64,000 nucleotides of DNA from contig NW_025407873.1 of NCBI RefSeq assembly GCF_003324165.1, positions 1-64,000 on the forward strand, given 5' to 3'. How positions within the stretch are numbered: position 1 is the stretch's first letter; each line of letters opens with the position of its first letter. Position numbers and translations under genes: made by a program. This document shows, piece after piece, positions 1 through 10,898 of this stretch. This stretch comes from Naegleria lovaniensis (taxonomy: Eukaryota > Heterolobosea > Eutetramitea > Acrasida > Naegleriidae). A model generated the notes under the pieces. That model had not been told where the DNA came from. It searched no databases and was given only the letters and a program-made list of their open reading frames with translations.

Positions 1-2682
1 AATTTAGCCCACGCTTTACATATTGAAAACACTACTCCAGAAACTCTAGAAATATTGATATTTATTAAGGATGGCATGGAAAATGAATATATTGAAACAA
101 TTTCTACGGTTCAAATATCTCCATTTCGAGGGAGCTCGAACGACTTGATTGCTCTTATCATGAATGATACTTATATTCCATTGATTTGTCTTTATGACAA
201 ATCCCTCGATAGTAGCTCTGAAGATATTTTGGAACATGTAGCTTTAGAAACTGCAAAAAGAACCGTAAAAGGAGAGGACATTTCTGGTTCACTTGCTAGA
301 TTAAGTGTTATTTCTTCACTCAATTGGACTTCAACCGATGTAGCTTCAATAGTGTCCTCTCACATCGGGCATGTGTTAAATAATGCAACACACGTGTCAA
401 AACAAGAAAAAGCCAATAATGGATATGTACGAAACAAATTGTCTATCGTAGATGTTTCAAATATGCTTGCTGTGACTTCCAATTTACTCTCAAAAGGATT
501 TTCATCAAATATTACTGAATTTTGTGAGAGTATTTCCTCACTTGTGCTGAATTATCAAATTCCACAAATTTCCGACTCGCACGTTTTACAAAGTACGACA
601 TGGGTAACTTCAGAATTAATTAATGTTACAGTGGCTTCATTTAGACAAGAAAAACAGTTGACAAGTGCAACTCAATTCTCAGACGTTAATCTCGATCTCA
701 ATTATATTCTTAACGAATATAACGGATTTTCTTCCGAAGTGGGCCTCTCCATGATTATCTATGCAAGTGACGTGAAAACTGACATATATTCGTTGAATAA
801 TTCCATAGCCTCATTTTCGAAAGAATTTACGTTTTCAAAGAATGGTGTTGTTGTTCCTCTTACGAATCTTCAACGACCTATATATATTCAATTTGACTCT
901 CTGTTAACCATTCACAATTCTTCCGATATTTCTTGTAGATTTTGGAACGAAACAACGCTTTTATGGGATAACAATGGATGTAAATTGTTCTCATTTAACA
1001 ACATAACAGGAAAGATCACATGTGAATGCTCTCACACCACATTGTTCTCAGCTTTTGTTGAGCAAAATTCAACTTCTCTTTCAGGAGAACAACGAACTCA
1101 AGTCTCTTCCTTATTTATTACTCAAATAATTTTTGGATGTTTGTATATGATTATATCTTTGACGTTGTTTTGTATACTATTGGTGTTTAGAAAAGAACAA
1201 CCTATTACCAGTCGAGTATGGACACCATTTATTGGAACCATTGCATTATTTGTAAACAGTTCATTACTCCTTGTCATTCAAAGAAGCGTATTATTGGCAG
1301 GCCAGAACAATATGACTTTTCAACAAGTTGAAGAAACACCTCAATCAAGTACAGTTCAATGGGAAAACGGAGATTTAACTTCAAATATCATTGCAAATAT
1401 TGTGACCATTATCTCAAATACTTTAACTCTGACTGCTGTTGCAGCTTATCTTTACCAAGTTATTAGATATCAACTTTTGAAATACTTTTATGAGAAGATG
1501 CATCTAAAATTCGAGAAGGAGAAAGTAGCATTGATCAAAGTTGTTAAGTATTTCATTTCTCCCAAAACCATGGCAGTCATTTTAGTCTCTTTTGGAATTG
1601 GAAATATGGTTTATTGGACCCTTTTGGTTATTTTGATAAGATGTTCTGTAATATCCAGATTAACGTATACTCATGTCGTATCTATCTCATATACATGTCT
1701 GATAATTATTATGGGCATTGGAATTTGTGGTGTGGTACTTTTGGATTTTATAATGTCAAAAATGAGCTCAAAGAAGAATTCCGATCGAGTAGACATTCCA
1801 ATCTCATCCACAATTGGAAAAAAAGATTTCAAGACAAATGTAGAGAAAGTTTTAAAGCCTCTTCACAATTTCATACACTGGCTGGTTGTACTAGATTCTC
1901 CGCTTTTTTTCAGAGTTGAGATGTTATTGTTTATGATTTATTTTGTTTGTCTCGTGTGTAGTCAAATTATTGGCCTTTCTGGACTTAGTTTTAGAGCAGC
2001 AAACAATTCCAACAATCCTAATATTTTGAAGAATATTCTTACAAACGACGCAATTTCATTAATATTCGAAGTACTTTACATTATTGTCTATTTATTTGTA
2101 TTTGGAGGCTATTCTCTTGTGGTAGTTCTTGTTAACAAAATTAAGAAATTTAAGAAAATTGGTCCAAAAGGCAACGAGGAAAATGTGTTTAGAAATAATG
2201 AAATGATGAACGTGTTAAGACACACAGAAGGGAAAAAATTGTTTGCCAATTATTGTAAAAAAGAATTTTCTCTCGAGAACTATCAACTATGGACTGATTT
2301 AGAACATCATGAAGATATCGTGAAAAACCAACCACTGAAAAATGTGAAAGACTTCATATCGTTACTTTATAGAAAATATATTGAACCTAATGCTGTCTCT
2401 GAGGTTAATATTCCCTCTGAATGCAGAAAGCAATTTATTGCAATGCTACAGAAACTTTCAACAAATAACGACAACACCAGTATTGAATTGACCACCAACG
2501 CATCCAATGATGCAAATTTGGAAAGAGAAAATGTGAAAAAATGTTTGGACAACTTGTTGGAACAGATTGTGTTGAATCTTGAAGATACCTTTTCTCGATT
2601 TTATTTTTCTGCAGATTACGAATACTTTTCCAACATCATGAAGAAGCAACAAGAAATGATGATCCAATCAAACTTAATTTAA
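1..2682 (+). CDS. GPS-7TM-RGS receptor (adhesion-GPCR-like), 5' end outside window
   Basis: The frame is open from base 1 to the TAA at 2680-2682, so the start lies upstream. The extracellular part carries many N-x-S/T sites and ends in a GPS-like motif at about nt 931-1065, with paired Cys and CSHTTLF. His-Thr-Thr stands where adhesion GPCRs usually have His-Leu-Thr/Ser, so self-cleavage is possible but unproven. Seven hydrophobic segments follow at about nt 1110-2145. The cytoplasmic tail (about nt 2200-2640) matches an RGS fold, with the helix FANYCKKEFSLENYQLW and a YIEP segment. RGS domains speed GTP hydrolysis on G-alpha, so this protein probably senses an outside signal and shuts off its own G protein. 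Receptor-RGS fusions are known in plants and protists. The family call is firm; the ligand is unknown. Confidence 0.88.
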   Translation, partial: NLAHALHIENTTPETLEILIFIKDGMENEYIETISTVQISPFRGSSNDLIALIMNDTYIPLICLYDKSLDSSSEDILEHVALETAKRTVKGEDISGSLARLSVISSLNWTSTDVASIVSSHIGHVLNNATHVSKQEKANNGYVRNKLSIVDVSNMLAVTSNLLSKGFSSNITEFCESISSLVLNYQIPQISDSHVLQSTTWVTSELINVTVASFRQEKQLTSATQFSDVNLDLNYILNEYNGFSSEVGLSMIIYASDVKTDIYSLNNSIASFSKEFTFSKNGVVVPLTNLQRPIYIQFDSLLTIHNSSDISCRFWNETTLLWDNNGCKLFSFNNITGKITCECSHTTLFSAFVEQNSTSLSGEQRTQVSSLFITQIIFGCLYMIISLTLFCILLVFRKEQPITSRVWTPFIGTIALFVNSSLLLVIQRSVLLAGQNNMTFQQVEETPQSSTVQWENGDLTSNIIANIVTIISNTLTLTAVAAYLYQVIRYQLLKYFYEKMHLKFEKEKVALIKVVKYFISPKTMAVILVSFGIGNMVYWTLLVILIRCSVISRLTYTHVVSISYTCLIIIMGIGICGVVLLDFIMSKMSSKKNSDRVDIPISSTIGKKDFKTNVEKVLKPLHNFIHWLVVLDSPLFFRVEMLLFMIYFVCLVCSQIIGLSGLSFRAANNSNNPNILKNILTNDAISLIFEVLYIIVYLFVFGGYSLVVVLVNKIKKFKKIGPKGNEENVFRNNEMMNVLRHTEGKKLFANYCKKEFSLENYQLWTDLEHHEDIVKNQPLKNVKDFISLLYRKYIEPNAVSEVNIPSECRKQFIAMLQKLSTNNDNTSIELTTNASNDANLERENVKKCLDNLLEQIVLNLEDTFSRFYFSADYEYFSNIMKKQQEMMIQSNLI

Positions 2683-2852
2683 TGTTCATGCAACATCGAC
2701 ATCACCACAATTTGACACAACATCAAAATCATGACATTTCTCAACGCAAGAACATCTATTTCACAATACCAGATGTCTAAAATTACTTTTTATTAAATTG
2801 GATTTGCTCTCACTTAATTCAAAAAAAAATTCATCAAGATCGATCGGAAGAG

Positions 2853-4158
2853 ATGTCGTACGAACCTACCTCGATTCAACTTGATCCATATTTATTTGTG
2901 AAAATAATCTCATATCTACCCTATTTCTATCAACATGTATTTAAACGAGTTTCAAAGAATATTTATGAAGCCGTTACAAACCACCATCATGATTCAATTA
3001 TGGAAAATTATAATACCAAATCATCATTAGAAATTCATGATTTCAAGCTTGTGGAATTAAACGATTACTTTAAATACAAATTACATTTCAAGATGCAGGA
3101 TCCGATAGAAATTGCAACCTTTATTTAGCGTGGATTTCTATTTTTCACATTTTCATTTATCTGATGCATGGAAATATAATTTTTCATGCAGATGTTTGGA
3201 GACGTCAGCTTCTCACAGAGTGTCACGTTTTTACAATGAAGGATCTCGAACTCGCATCAACAAGAAATCACCCAAAATCACATCTGTGGAAGGATTTGAA
3301 ATGTATTTTAAGAAGTGTGCGGATAACTTGGGGATCTGTATATCATTACTACCAAGACCTGCCATTATTTCACATCAATTATTTGTTACGACCTTTCCTG
3401 TCAATGTAGATTTGGATTGGAATCAAGCGCTTTTTGTATTTCGAAACAAAATTATTAGCACTTGTGAGCCTACTTTGTTAGCTCCCACCCTCAATTCTAT
3501 GGACAAATATGAAACCTGTTCTGTGTATTCCTTTCTCTTTAAACCTGTGAAAAAACTAGCATTTGACACTTATTTGAGGACAAAAAAACCAAAGCTATTC
3601 ATTAACGAGTATCAAGCATTTCTGAAGCATGAATTAGTGCTGAATTGTCTGGATAGATTTCAAGTGTTACTTAAGATTGCTCAAGAGAATACATATGAGG
3701 TGCAGTTTATTCTCTCAAAACAATTCTCAACGACACCTTTATACATCTTGGAAGAGCTAGATGCGTTGACTATTTCAAAACACAAAGAATTGTGTAAACA
3801 ACTCAGTCTAATTCCTCCAAAATCGTCCAATAATGCAATCAAAAAGAAACAACTGAAAACTTTGGAAGAACAACAACAAGAAAACGACTTGTCTTTTAAG
3901 AATTTTAAGCTCTTTAATTGGAGAAATGATTTATTGCTGAAAACGTTAAACATTTCTGAAGAAGAGTTTCACAACATGAAAAGAAAAGAGCAACATCGTG
4001 AAAGCAGAGCAACAAAAGATTCTTCATCAAGCCAAAAGAAAAATCATTCCTGTAGTAACCATCCAATGGCTATATTGGGAGATTTCAATACTTGCAAGGA
4101 TTATTATTACAATGATTATTATTATTCACATCCATATTATGAAGAGGATGATGAATAA
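2853..4158 (+). CDS. F-box-like hypothetical protein with one unexplained frame change
   Basis: The gene starts at ATG 2853. The first 60 residues resemble an F-box (DPYLFVKIISYLPYFYQHVF), the Skp1-binding part of ubiquitin-ligase adaptors. That frame stops at 3126-3128, but coding character continues in the +1 frame from about 3112 to 4158. The rest has no recognised domain; it has a Lys/Gln-rich stretch near nt 3840-3890 and a Tyr-rich acidic tail. All GT dinucleotides in the first part lie in the same phase. Only weak acceptors (for example AG at 3263-3264) would restore frame, and no consensus GTRAGT donor is present. It may therefore be an unusual intron of 200 bp or more, a real frameshift, or a one-base assembly error. 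Function beyond a possible SCF adaptor role is unknown. Confidence 0.55.
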
Positions 4159-4261
4159 GTATGGTTATCTTCCAATAACACAAAAATGAACCTGGAATGT
4201 CTTTTGAGAAATGAATAAGGGAATTTGTTGTGGCACAACTCTTTTGAGAGATTCGACATTA

Positions 4262-5790
4262 TCAATAGTGACCACCTCTTCGGGATACTCTCACCTTCAA
4301 ATTATACGGCTTGAACGTAAAATGAGGTGAGGCCAACACAGGATCCACATTTTCATCGTTGATTAACTCAAATTGATAATTTTGAAGAATTCTAGTGAGC
4401 ACCATCAGCATTTCGTACAAGGCGAACTTGTATCCAATACATTTTCGGATACCCATGCTGAAAGAAACCAACGAATAATCAGAATGTCTCTTGTTCACTT
4501 CATCCGCATTGACAAATCGATCTGGATGGAAGGTATGGTGCAATTCCCAAACTTGGTCATTCTTATTGGCTTGAGTAATCAAAGGATGAATAGCAGTACC
4601 TTTGGGAATTTCGAATTTTCCAAGTTGTGTATTCTTAATGCATCGTTTGGAGAGAGAGCCTACAGGTGGATGACAACGTAAAGTTTCATGAATAATGGCA
4701 TTACAAAACACAAAAGAATCGTAGAGTTGAAAAGAAGGATCTAACTTGCCATTTTGAAGAACCTCGTCAACTTCTTGATGAGCTCGTTTCTGAATTTCAG
4801 GACGTTTGGCCAACTCATAAATTACCCATTGCAGTGTATTGGAACTTGTTTCCGTGCCTACATTTTGTTCATTTACATCCCAAAGGTAATTGTCGATAGG
4901 GTGAAAATAACTCTCACTTACCTGCCAAAAAGAGAAGTAATGCATTCGATTTAACATGATCAGTAGTCAAATCATTATTTTCAATGTTTGCTTTCACCAT
5001 CAAGCTCAACAAATCTTGTTGTGAAATCTCTTCACCTTTCTCAATCTTTTTCTTTCTCTCCACAATAAATTCATCCAAAGTGTCTGACCAATATTGAACA
5101 TTTTGTTGGGCGCCCGAACACTGAAGGAGAATCTTTTCAAGCGAAGAGTTTTTCAATCGCTTCCTTCAACTGTTGACCTTTCCTGACAAGATTAGGGTTA
5201 GGATTCTCTGGGTCTGGAAAGATACAGATGGAGGTTCCAAAGACGCCTAAAATATTTCCATAATTTCAGTGTTAAAATGCTGACCTAATTCGGTGAATGG
5301 TAACTTACTCTTAGCCAAAACATCCAAAGTAACATTAGTGAAATCATTATTGGCAACCCGTCTAACACCATGGTTCCTTTTTCGTTTTGTTCCATACATG
5401 CCTCCCACTAGGTCTTGATCAACTGATCTGTGGTTTTGACAGCCACTTTACACATGAATTCCAAATTTCCGCTCGAAAATGCAGCTGACAACACTCGACG
5501 AGGTTTTTTCCAACGTTCAGTGTCGGGAGCAGATAGAATACTCTCTCCAAATATTTCAACGACTTTGAGTTTGTCATCCTTATTAAATAAATGTTGTTTT
5601 TTGGAACGTACCTCTTTCAACATGCCACGATCAGAAACCATGACAATGTTATGGAAAGGAGTTGAGATGCGAAGGGTTTTTGTTTCTTTATCCCATATTT
5701 TTCAATGATTTGTATTATTTCAAATTGATTACCAATGTAATGATAAGGAGCAAGCATCGGGCTCACGCAATGAAATTTTGGGTGGTTAAA
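4262..5790 (-). pseudogene. Cytochrome P450 pseudogene
   Basis: The C-terminal half is well preserved: the I-helix AGTETSS across a 64-bp intron (4858-4921), the ExxR motif as ETLRCHPP, FHPDRF, and the heme loop FSMGIRKCIGYKFA with its Cys ligand. Upstream, P450-like stretches (YIGNQFEIIQIIEKYG; VSDRGMLKEV; PDTERWKKPRRVLSAAF; FTNVTLDVLAKS) lie in different frames. One clean intron joins LAKS to VFGTS (about 5255-5315), but it does not rescue the rest. I count an in-frame TAG after LIKT (near 5409), and one-base frame changes near 5690, 5350 and 5135. No good N-terminal anchor or start is visible. P450s are heme monooxygenases on the ER. This copy is probably dead, unless the assembly is poor here. 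It lies head to head with the asparaginase gene. Confidence 0.75.
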
Positions 5791-5863
5791 TGTAAAACAA
5801 CAGTTGCAACATTGGAAAACCATTCCACCTCTTCCTCTTTTAATGGTCTTTACAAACAAAAAA

Positions 5864-7307
5864 ATGTCTTTACAAGTTCCGTTAATGGTGAGTTGACACT
5901 CTCAACAATCGGAAAAAGCGAAAATACTGAACTGAGAGAATGAATACCTATCATCATTTTAATCCCGATTTATTGAATGTTTTAAATATAATGATCAGAT
6001 TGTTCATGGTGGAGCATGGAGCATTCCGAACGAGATGGAACAAGATCATATTCGTGGAACCTATAAAGCCATTGCACAAGTATATCCTGAATTGTTGAGT
6101 GGAGAAATTGATGCGGAAGAGGCAGTAGTGAGAGCTGTGAGTTTTTAATGCTGCTTTGAAAATAATTTCAAAAATCAAAATGAAAATTATCATTCAATCA
6201 CAATTTCACACAAAGATTTCAATTTTGGAGAATGATGAAACATTTGATGCCGGTAAAGGATCTTTTTTAAATTTGAAAGGACAAGTAGAAATGGACGCCT
6301 CTATTATGAATGGAACTACCATGAAATGTGGAGCTGTATGTGCCATTCAGAACGTGAGAAATCCCATTCGAATTGCCCAACGAGTCATGAATCAAACTGA
6401 ACATGTGTTATTAGTAGGAGAAAACGCTTTGGAGTTTGCAAAATCAACATGTAAAAGTGAGGAGGAACATAAGGAATTATTTGTCGAGAGCGTAGAAGAA
6501 TTATTGACTACACGAGAATTAGAATTTTTAGAAAGTATTCGAAATAATGAAGAGTTTACAAGTAGGACAGTTTTTGAATCAAAAATCGACTCACACCCAC
6601 CGCCTTCAAAGAAAGGTACTGTTGGATGTGTGGCACTGGACTTGAATGGCAATATTTGTGCTGGCACTTCAACAGGAGGGACTCCAAAAAAGGTACGTTT
6701 TTTAAGAAGATCGTAAGGTCATGTTGTGAATTATCAACCTCCTACAGTGTAAGTTTTCACGTAATAGTATCAAAAAATTTAACAAGTTGAAAGTACCAGG
6801 ACGTTCAGGAGACACTGGGATCGTTGGCTCTGGAACTTATGCAGACAGCAGTGTAGGAGGAGCATCCAGTACGGGATGGGGTGAATCCATCATGAAAATT
6901 CAAATGACAGGAACAGTGGTAAAGTGGCTCGAATTTCATAATACACCTACTTTGCCAAAAACAGCATCGATTTATTCACACTTAAATTTTGAAAGCTCCT
7001 CAAACATTCAACATGACGCTGCACAAAAAACAAATATGAACAAAGAACAAGTAGCCATAGAAACCATTATTGAATATTTGGATCAAAAAGTTAATGGCCT
7101 TGGAGGGCTCATATTTCTTTCAAAGGAGGGAAAGTATGCTGTCTCTCATAACACTGATAAGGTAAGTTGAACAACACGTGCTGTATTCAGTGGTCTAGAG
7201 TGTCATCTTTTTAGATGAGTTTTGCTTTTGTCCCTCATGACACCATTAACAAGGAAACTGGCCATTTTGAAGTGGTTTCCATTGTTTCACGCAAAAAAGG
7301 GTGTTGA
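5864..7307 (+). CDS. Isoaspartyl peptidase / L-asparaginase (plant-type Ntn hydrolase)
   Basis: Five exons, all joined in phase 0: 5864-5887, 5999-6136, 6216-6692, 6787-7161 and 7215-7307 (368 aa). Introns begin GTGAGT, GTGAGT, GTACGT and GTAAGT. The product begins MSLQVPLM, then IVHGGAWSIP, the conserved N-terminal strand of the family. The nucleophile is Thr189 in KKGTVGCVALD, exposed by self-cleavage, followed by STGGTPKK and GRSGDTGIVGSGTYAD, which bind substrate. The enzyme removes isoaspartyl residues from peptides and can hydrolyse asparagine; it is probably cytosolic. The start is chosen because the tiny 24-nt first exon supplies the only ATG in phase. Length fits the family with an expanded linker before the Thr. 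The last exon ends KKGC. Confidence 0.9.
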
Positions 7308-7440
7308 TTTTGCCATGTGTGACGAAACAACACGCCTTTCTACCAGTGCCCTATACTCAACAATACGCTATACGTGTGTGCACAATTTACAATACACCAA
7401 TTCCTAGAATTATGTTTGATTTATTATTTTACACATGTCA

Positions 7441-8289
7441 TCACTCTTCATCTTGAGTAGAATTTTCTACTGCCTCGAGTTCTTGCTCAGAAATGTCATT
7501 TTGCATAGGTATTGGAGGCTCTTCATCCCCAACTTGTCCCTCTTCGGTTGGTGCCTTGATTTCGTCTTCCTCTTGATGGATGTGTTCATGTGCATCATCA
7601 AGTGGCTCCTCAGTTTGATTATGCTCCTGTTCGTCCTCATAACCATTTTCATACTTGTCGTCTTGCTCGACATCATTGGAATTTAGTCCGTCACCTTCCT
7701 GTAAGTGATCATCATTTGTTTCTCCTCCTAGATCTTCCTCCTCTCCTTCACTAGCTTTCAATTCTTCTTGTTCACCCTCAACCTTATTAGCCTCAATTCC
7801 AGTACCAATAACCTCGAGACCCTCCATAACTTGTCCTGATTCTTCTTCCGTCTCTTCTTTCACATTTTCAAAATCATCGTGGAGACGTCTCTCAATAACA
7901 TTTTCGATAGGTTCCTCTTCCCTTCGGTGTTGAATGTTATCAATTTCTTGCAAGACGTCCTGTCGAATTTGTTCTTGAGTAGCTTCTTTTTGATGCTGAT
8001 GATCGATTTGTTGCTGTTCCTTTGGTTGCTGGCTACTTTGAGAACGGTCAACTTCGTGTTTTTCTTCAACCTTTCCTTCGTTGCTCTCAACTGCATTTTC
8101 CGATTCTGATCCTTTTTGCTCAGATTTCATTGACGGTTCCTCTTTCACCTCCAGAGGTTTTTGTACTCCTTCTTTTTGAGAAGAAGATTCTTTTTCCTCA
8201 ATGGTTCGACGAGAAGAATGTGAATTGTTGTTGTTTTTACAAGGTGAGGTGCAATGATAATTGTATAAATGAATACCTAATTGTTGCAC
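7441..8289 (-). CDS. Glu/Gln-rich low-complexity protein
   Basis: This 280-residue frame is very rich in Glu, Gln, Asp and Ser, with no recognised fold. It is probably disordered or coiled coil, as in many scaffold or nuclear proteins. It ends NSTQDEE. The start is uncertain: the frame opens at a GTG, just after a possible acceptor (AATTAG at about 8275), and the first in-frame ATG comes about 54 codons in (MKSEQKGSESENAVES). A 5' exon to the right is therefore likely, perhaps with a GTATGT donor near 8436. I could not join it in phase to the next minus-strand gene (8454-8900), which has its own stop. It converges on the asparaginase gene, 133 bp away. Confidence 0.5.
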   Translation of the reverse strand: MQQLGIHLYNYHCTSPCKNNNNSHSSRRTIEEKESSSQKEGVQKPLEVKEEPSMKSEQKGSESENAVESNEGKVEEKHEVDRSQSSQQPKEQQQIDHQHQKEATQEQIRQDVLQEIDNIQHRREEEPIENVIERRLHDDFENVKEETEEESGQVMEGLEVIGTGIEANKVEGEQEELKASEGEEEDLGGETNDDHLQEGDGLNSNDVEQDDKYENGYEDEQEHNQTEEPLDDAHEHIHQEEDEIKAPTEEGQVGDEEPPIPMQNDISEQELEAVENSTQDEE

Positions 8290-8453
8290 GAATCAGATAA
8301 AACGTCCTTGATACAACAATTTTTTTGTTTGTATGCAAATCAAAGATGACTTGTGACACCGGTTACAGTTGGCGCTTCAATTTTACAATTCATATCCAAA
8401 TGTGTCATTCCCATTTTATTTAAAGGCAAAACACATACCGAGATAAGTACTAT

Positions 8454-8900
8454 TCAAAGGCTCTTCTTCAGCAATTCACATGATTTTTCCAAGGAAGCAG
8501 TACTGTCACCACAAAGCCACTCCTTCATCAAGTAATAACAAATATTTTCTCTCACTGTTGAGTCTTGAACCTCAAAATAAGGATTCAATGTTTGGGCTTC
8601 ATTCATGACATTTCCCTGAATATTCTCTTTTTCATATTGTTCATCATATTTATCTTTTCGTTTCTTCTTTTGAGAAAGGTGTTTGTTCCCTCGAGCCAAC
8701 ACTCCCTGAACAATTTCGTTCGTCATTTGCAAAGCGATTTGCATGGGAGAAATTCCTCTCTGCCTCATGTTGGGAATGGAAGACTTCCATACATCACATG
8801 TGGTATATATTTCAAGTTGAACCACTTGATCGCCATCTGCAGTAAACATACCCCAATCATTGATTTGGGAGGATTTTACAAGATACTTTGTTGTTGGCAT
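8454..8900 (-). CDS. Hypothetical protein, 148 aa
   Basis: An intact ATG-to-stop frame starts MPTTKYLVKSSQINDWGMF and ends ELLKKSL. It is predicted soluble, with a Lys-rich patch (SQKKKRKDKYDEQYEKEN) in the middle that could be a nuclear signal. No family is recognised. The composition is ordinary protein-like, not low complexity, which supports a real gene. A GTATGT donor sequence lies just past the stop at about 8438, so the transcript may carry a 3' intron or an alternative end that continues into the Glu-rich gene downstream. That link is a guess. Confidence 0.5.
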   Translation of the reverse strand: MPTTKYLVKSSQINDWGMFTADGDQVVQLEIYTTCDVWKSSIPNMRQRGISPMQIALQMTNEIVQGVLARGNKHLSQKKKRKDKYDEQYEKENIQGNVMNEAQTLNPYFEVQDSTVRENICYYLMKEWLCGDSTASLEKSCELLKKSL

Positions 8901-9274
8901 TCTGTGGTGGTAGAGTTTTAGCGTTTTTTTGTTTGATCGTTAAAGCCTTATTATACATGTATGAGTATACATGTGAAAGCATGAGAATTGTAGTTTTTCA
9001 AATATTTCCTTAATCGAGCTGGTATTAGGGTTCATATTCCTTTTTGAGAGTCACGATCTCAATTTGCCAATGAAAAAGATCAACAAGGAACTGGAGAAAA
9101 AGTGAAGGGGACAAGTGCCAACACATTTCATCGACGAAAACAAAGTGAACATTAAATTGATTGATTCAACAGTGGATTTATCGTCACTGATGTTGTCTCA
9201 GGAGAATTGAACACTTTTAAATCAAACAAGCCCCCCACTCCGAACAAGTTCCAAGTTTAAACAAATCAAAAAAA
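8901..9274. other. Intergenic, divergent promoter region
   Basis: This stretch lies between the starts of a minus-strand and a plus-strand gene and so should hold both promoters. It is AT-rich. No RNA gene, repeat or coding signal was recognised. Confidence 0.5.
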
Positions 9275-10649
9275 ATGTTTCAATCCTTCACAAAGGCCTT
9301 CCAAAAATATTATCACCATGAGCAGCAATACTCAGCTCTTCTTTCATCCGTACGACGAAGAAATATACTGAGCTGTCATCGGAATACTCTCTACACCTCT
9401 AAAAATTCACAATATGATTTTGATATTGAGAAAATTAACAATCATCATCAATATCGGAACTTTCAATCATCGTTATCTCTAAACAACGTAAAAATTGCTT
9501 TTCAAGAAGTAGCGAATAAGAATACAGCATTACAGGAAATAGATGCACTGTTGGGAAGACAGAAGCCTCCTGCATTTGAATATATTTATGTGGAACCATC
9601 GATATTTACAAATCCAGTATTTTGGAATTCTGATTCGTCTGTTAATCCGTATGGACATGCTGCGATACGATATACAAACCCAGAAACTGGAAAATCAATG
9701 GTCATGAACAGTACGTGTTTTTACTTTTGGTATCATTATTGTCATTGTGTTACACATGGACCTCCTTGTCAATTGTCAAATTTCCTTTCATGTTTTATCA
9801 CAAAATTTCACAGTTGTTGGAAAACCAGGCCATAGAATGGTCAATTTCATTCCAGCTGAAGAATATTTATTTGGACATCCATCGAAATGTTCCATTGAGG
9901 ACGGAAATGAACAAGGAGGCATCTATTGTAGAACCATGATTGGCTTTCGATTCGAGGAATGGCCACAAGAATACATCACAGCCATGCATAACTATTATCA
10001 AAACGTTCAAAATTTAGGAGATGCCAAACTCGCCAAATACAGCATGGTACTAGGGCCGATTTATAATTTATTAAGGAAAATTAAATGGTTTTCAGGAGTG
10101 GCAGAAAGAGGAAACTGCGCTTTTTGGACCACACAAGGACTTGTGAATGCTCATGTACTTTCATCTGCAACCAGTTGGCCCAAATATTCTTGCATGAAAT
10201 TATATACCAAAGTTGTTTTTAACAAAATTGAAATGAAAGAGAAATGGGAACAACTCAAACAACGAACCTCACAAATGATTGTTCCCAACGCACTTCAATC
10301 TTCATCTCCAACAATTATGATAGACCACGACGAAGAAGAACTCTATTCTCGAATTAATGAAAAATTCTTTGAAAAATCTGAAACCGAACAAGAACGATTA
10401 TTGGCACCATTTTGGAAGAGAAGCAATTTTAACATTGTCACATATCGATGCAGTGACGAGAGCGTGAGTACTTCCTCCCTCAAAGGTTGGGTCAAACCAT
10501 TTCGACAATTGGAACATTTAATCTTCCAACAAATGGATGAAATGGCCAACGTAGTCGTTGAAGTGAAAACTAAAGAACTGGATAACGATGAGGAAATGTC
10601 GATTGCAGTGCCATCTTTGAAGGAAGCCACTCACCGACCTTTTTGGTAA
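9275..10649 (+). CDS. Two-exon protein with possible permuted papain-like (NlpC/P60-type) fold
   Basis: Exons are 9275-9710 and 9814-10649; the 103-bp intron starts GTACGT and ends TTTCACAG, and the junction codon ATT keeps frame (423 aa). The first 60 residues are basic and hydroxylated, which could be a mitochondrial or other targeting region. A conserved-looking block then reads NPYGHAAIRY, followed by VGKPGHRMVNFIPAEEYLFG. A second block, GVAERGNCAFWTTQGLVNA, carries a Cys. His-first then Asn-Cys order recalls permuted NlpC/P60 or LRAT-like thiol enzymes and lipid acyltransferases, but I see only the two motifs, so the fold is inference. The C-terminal third is charged and probably helical. 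There is no signal peptide of classic form. Confidence 0.6.
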
Positions 10650-10898
10650 TAACAGCGAAGTGAGAACTATGTTCAAAAAAAAAAAATTATTTCAATTACT
10701 TCAAAATTCACTGGCACCACTGGCGACGTCAAAACCATTAATTTATTAATCATTTAACTTTATTATAATAACTAAAATATTCATCTCTAGATAACAAATT
10801 TCACACAACACCTCTGAGGTAAACATTCCGATCATCTTTCTCTTTAAAATTTTATATTGAACTTTCATGATCAAACAATAACAACAACCGTCCCATCC

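Noticed and set aside
5188-5205. Two telomere-like TTAGG(G) words
   Set aside because: On the minus strand they encode the Pro-Asn-Pro-Asn of the P450 relic, and there is no longer array.
8275-8456. An intron joining the two small minus-strand genes
   Set aside because: The upstream frame stops before the candidate GTATGT donor, and no other pair of sites kept phase convincingly.
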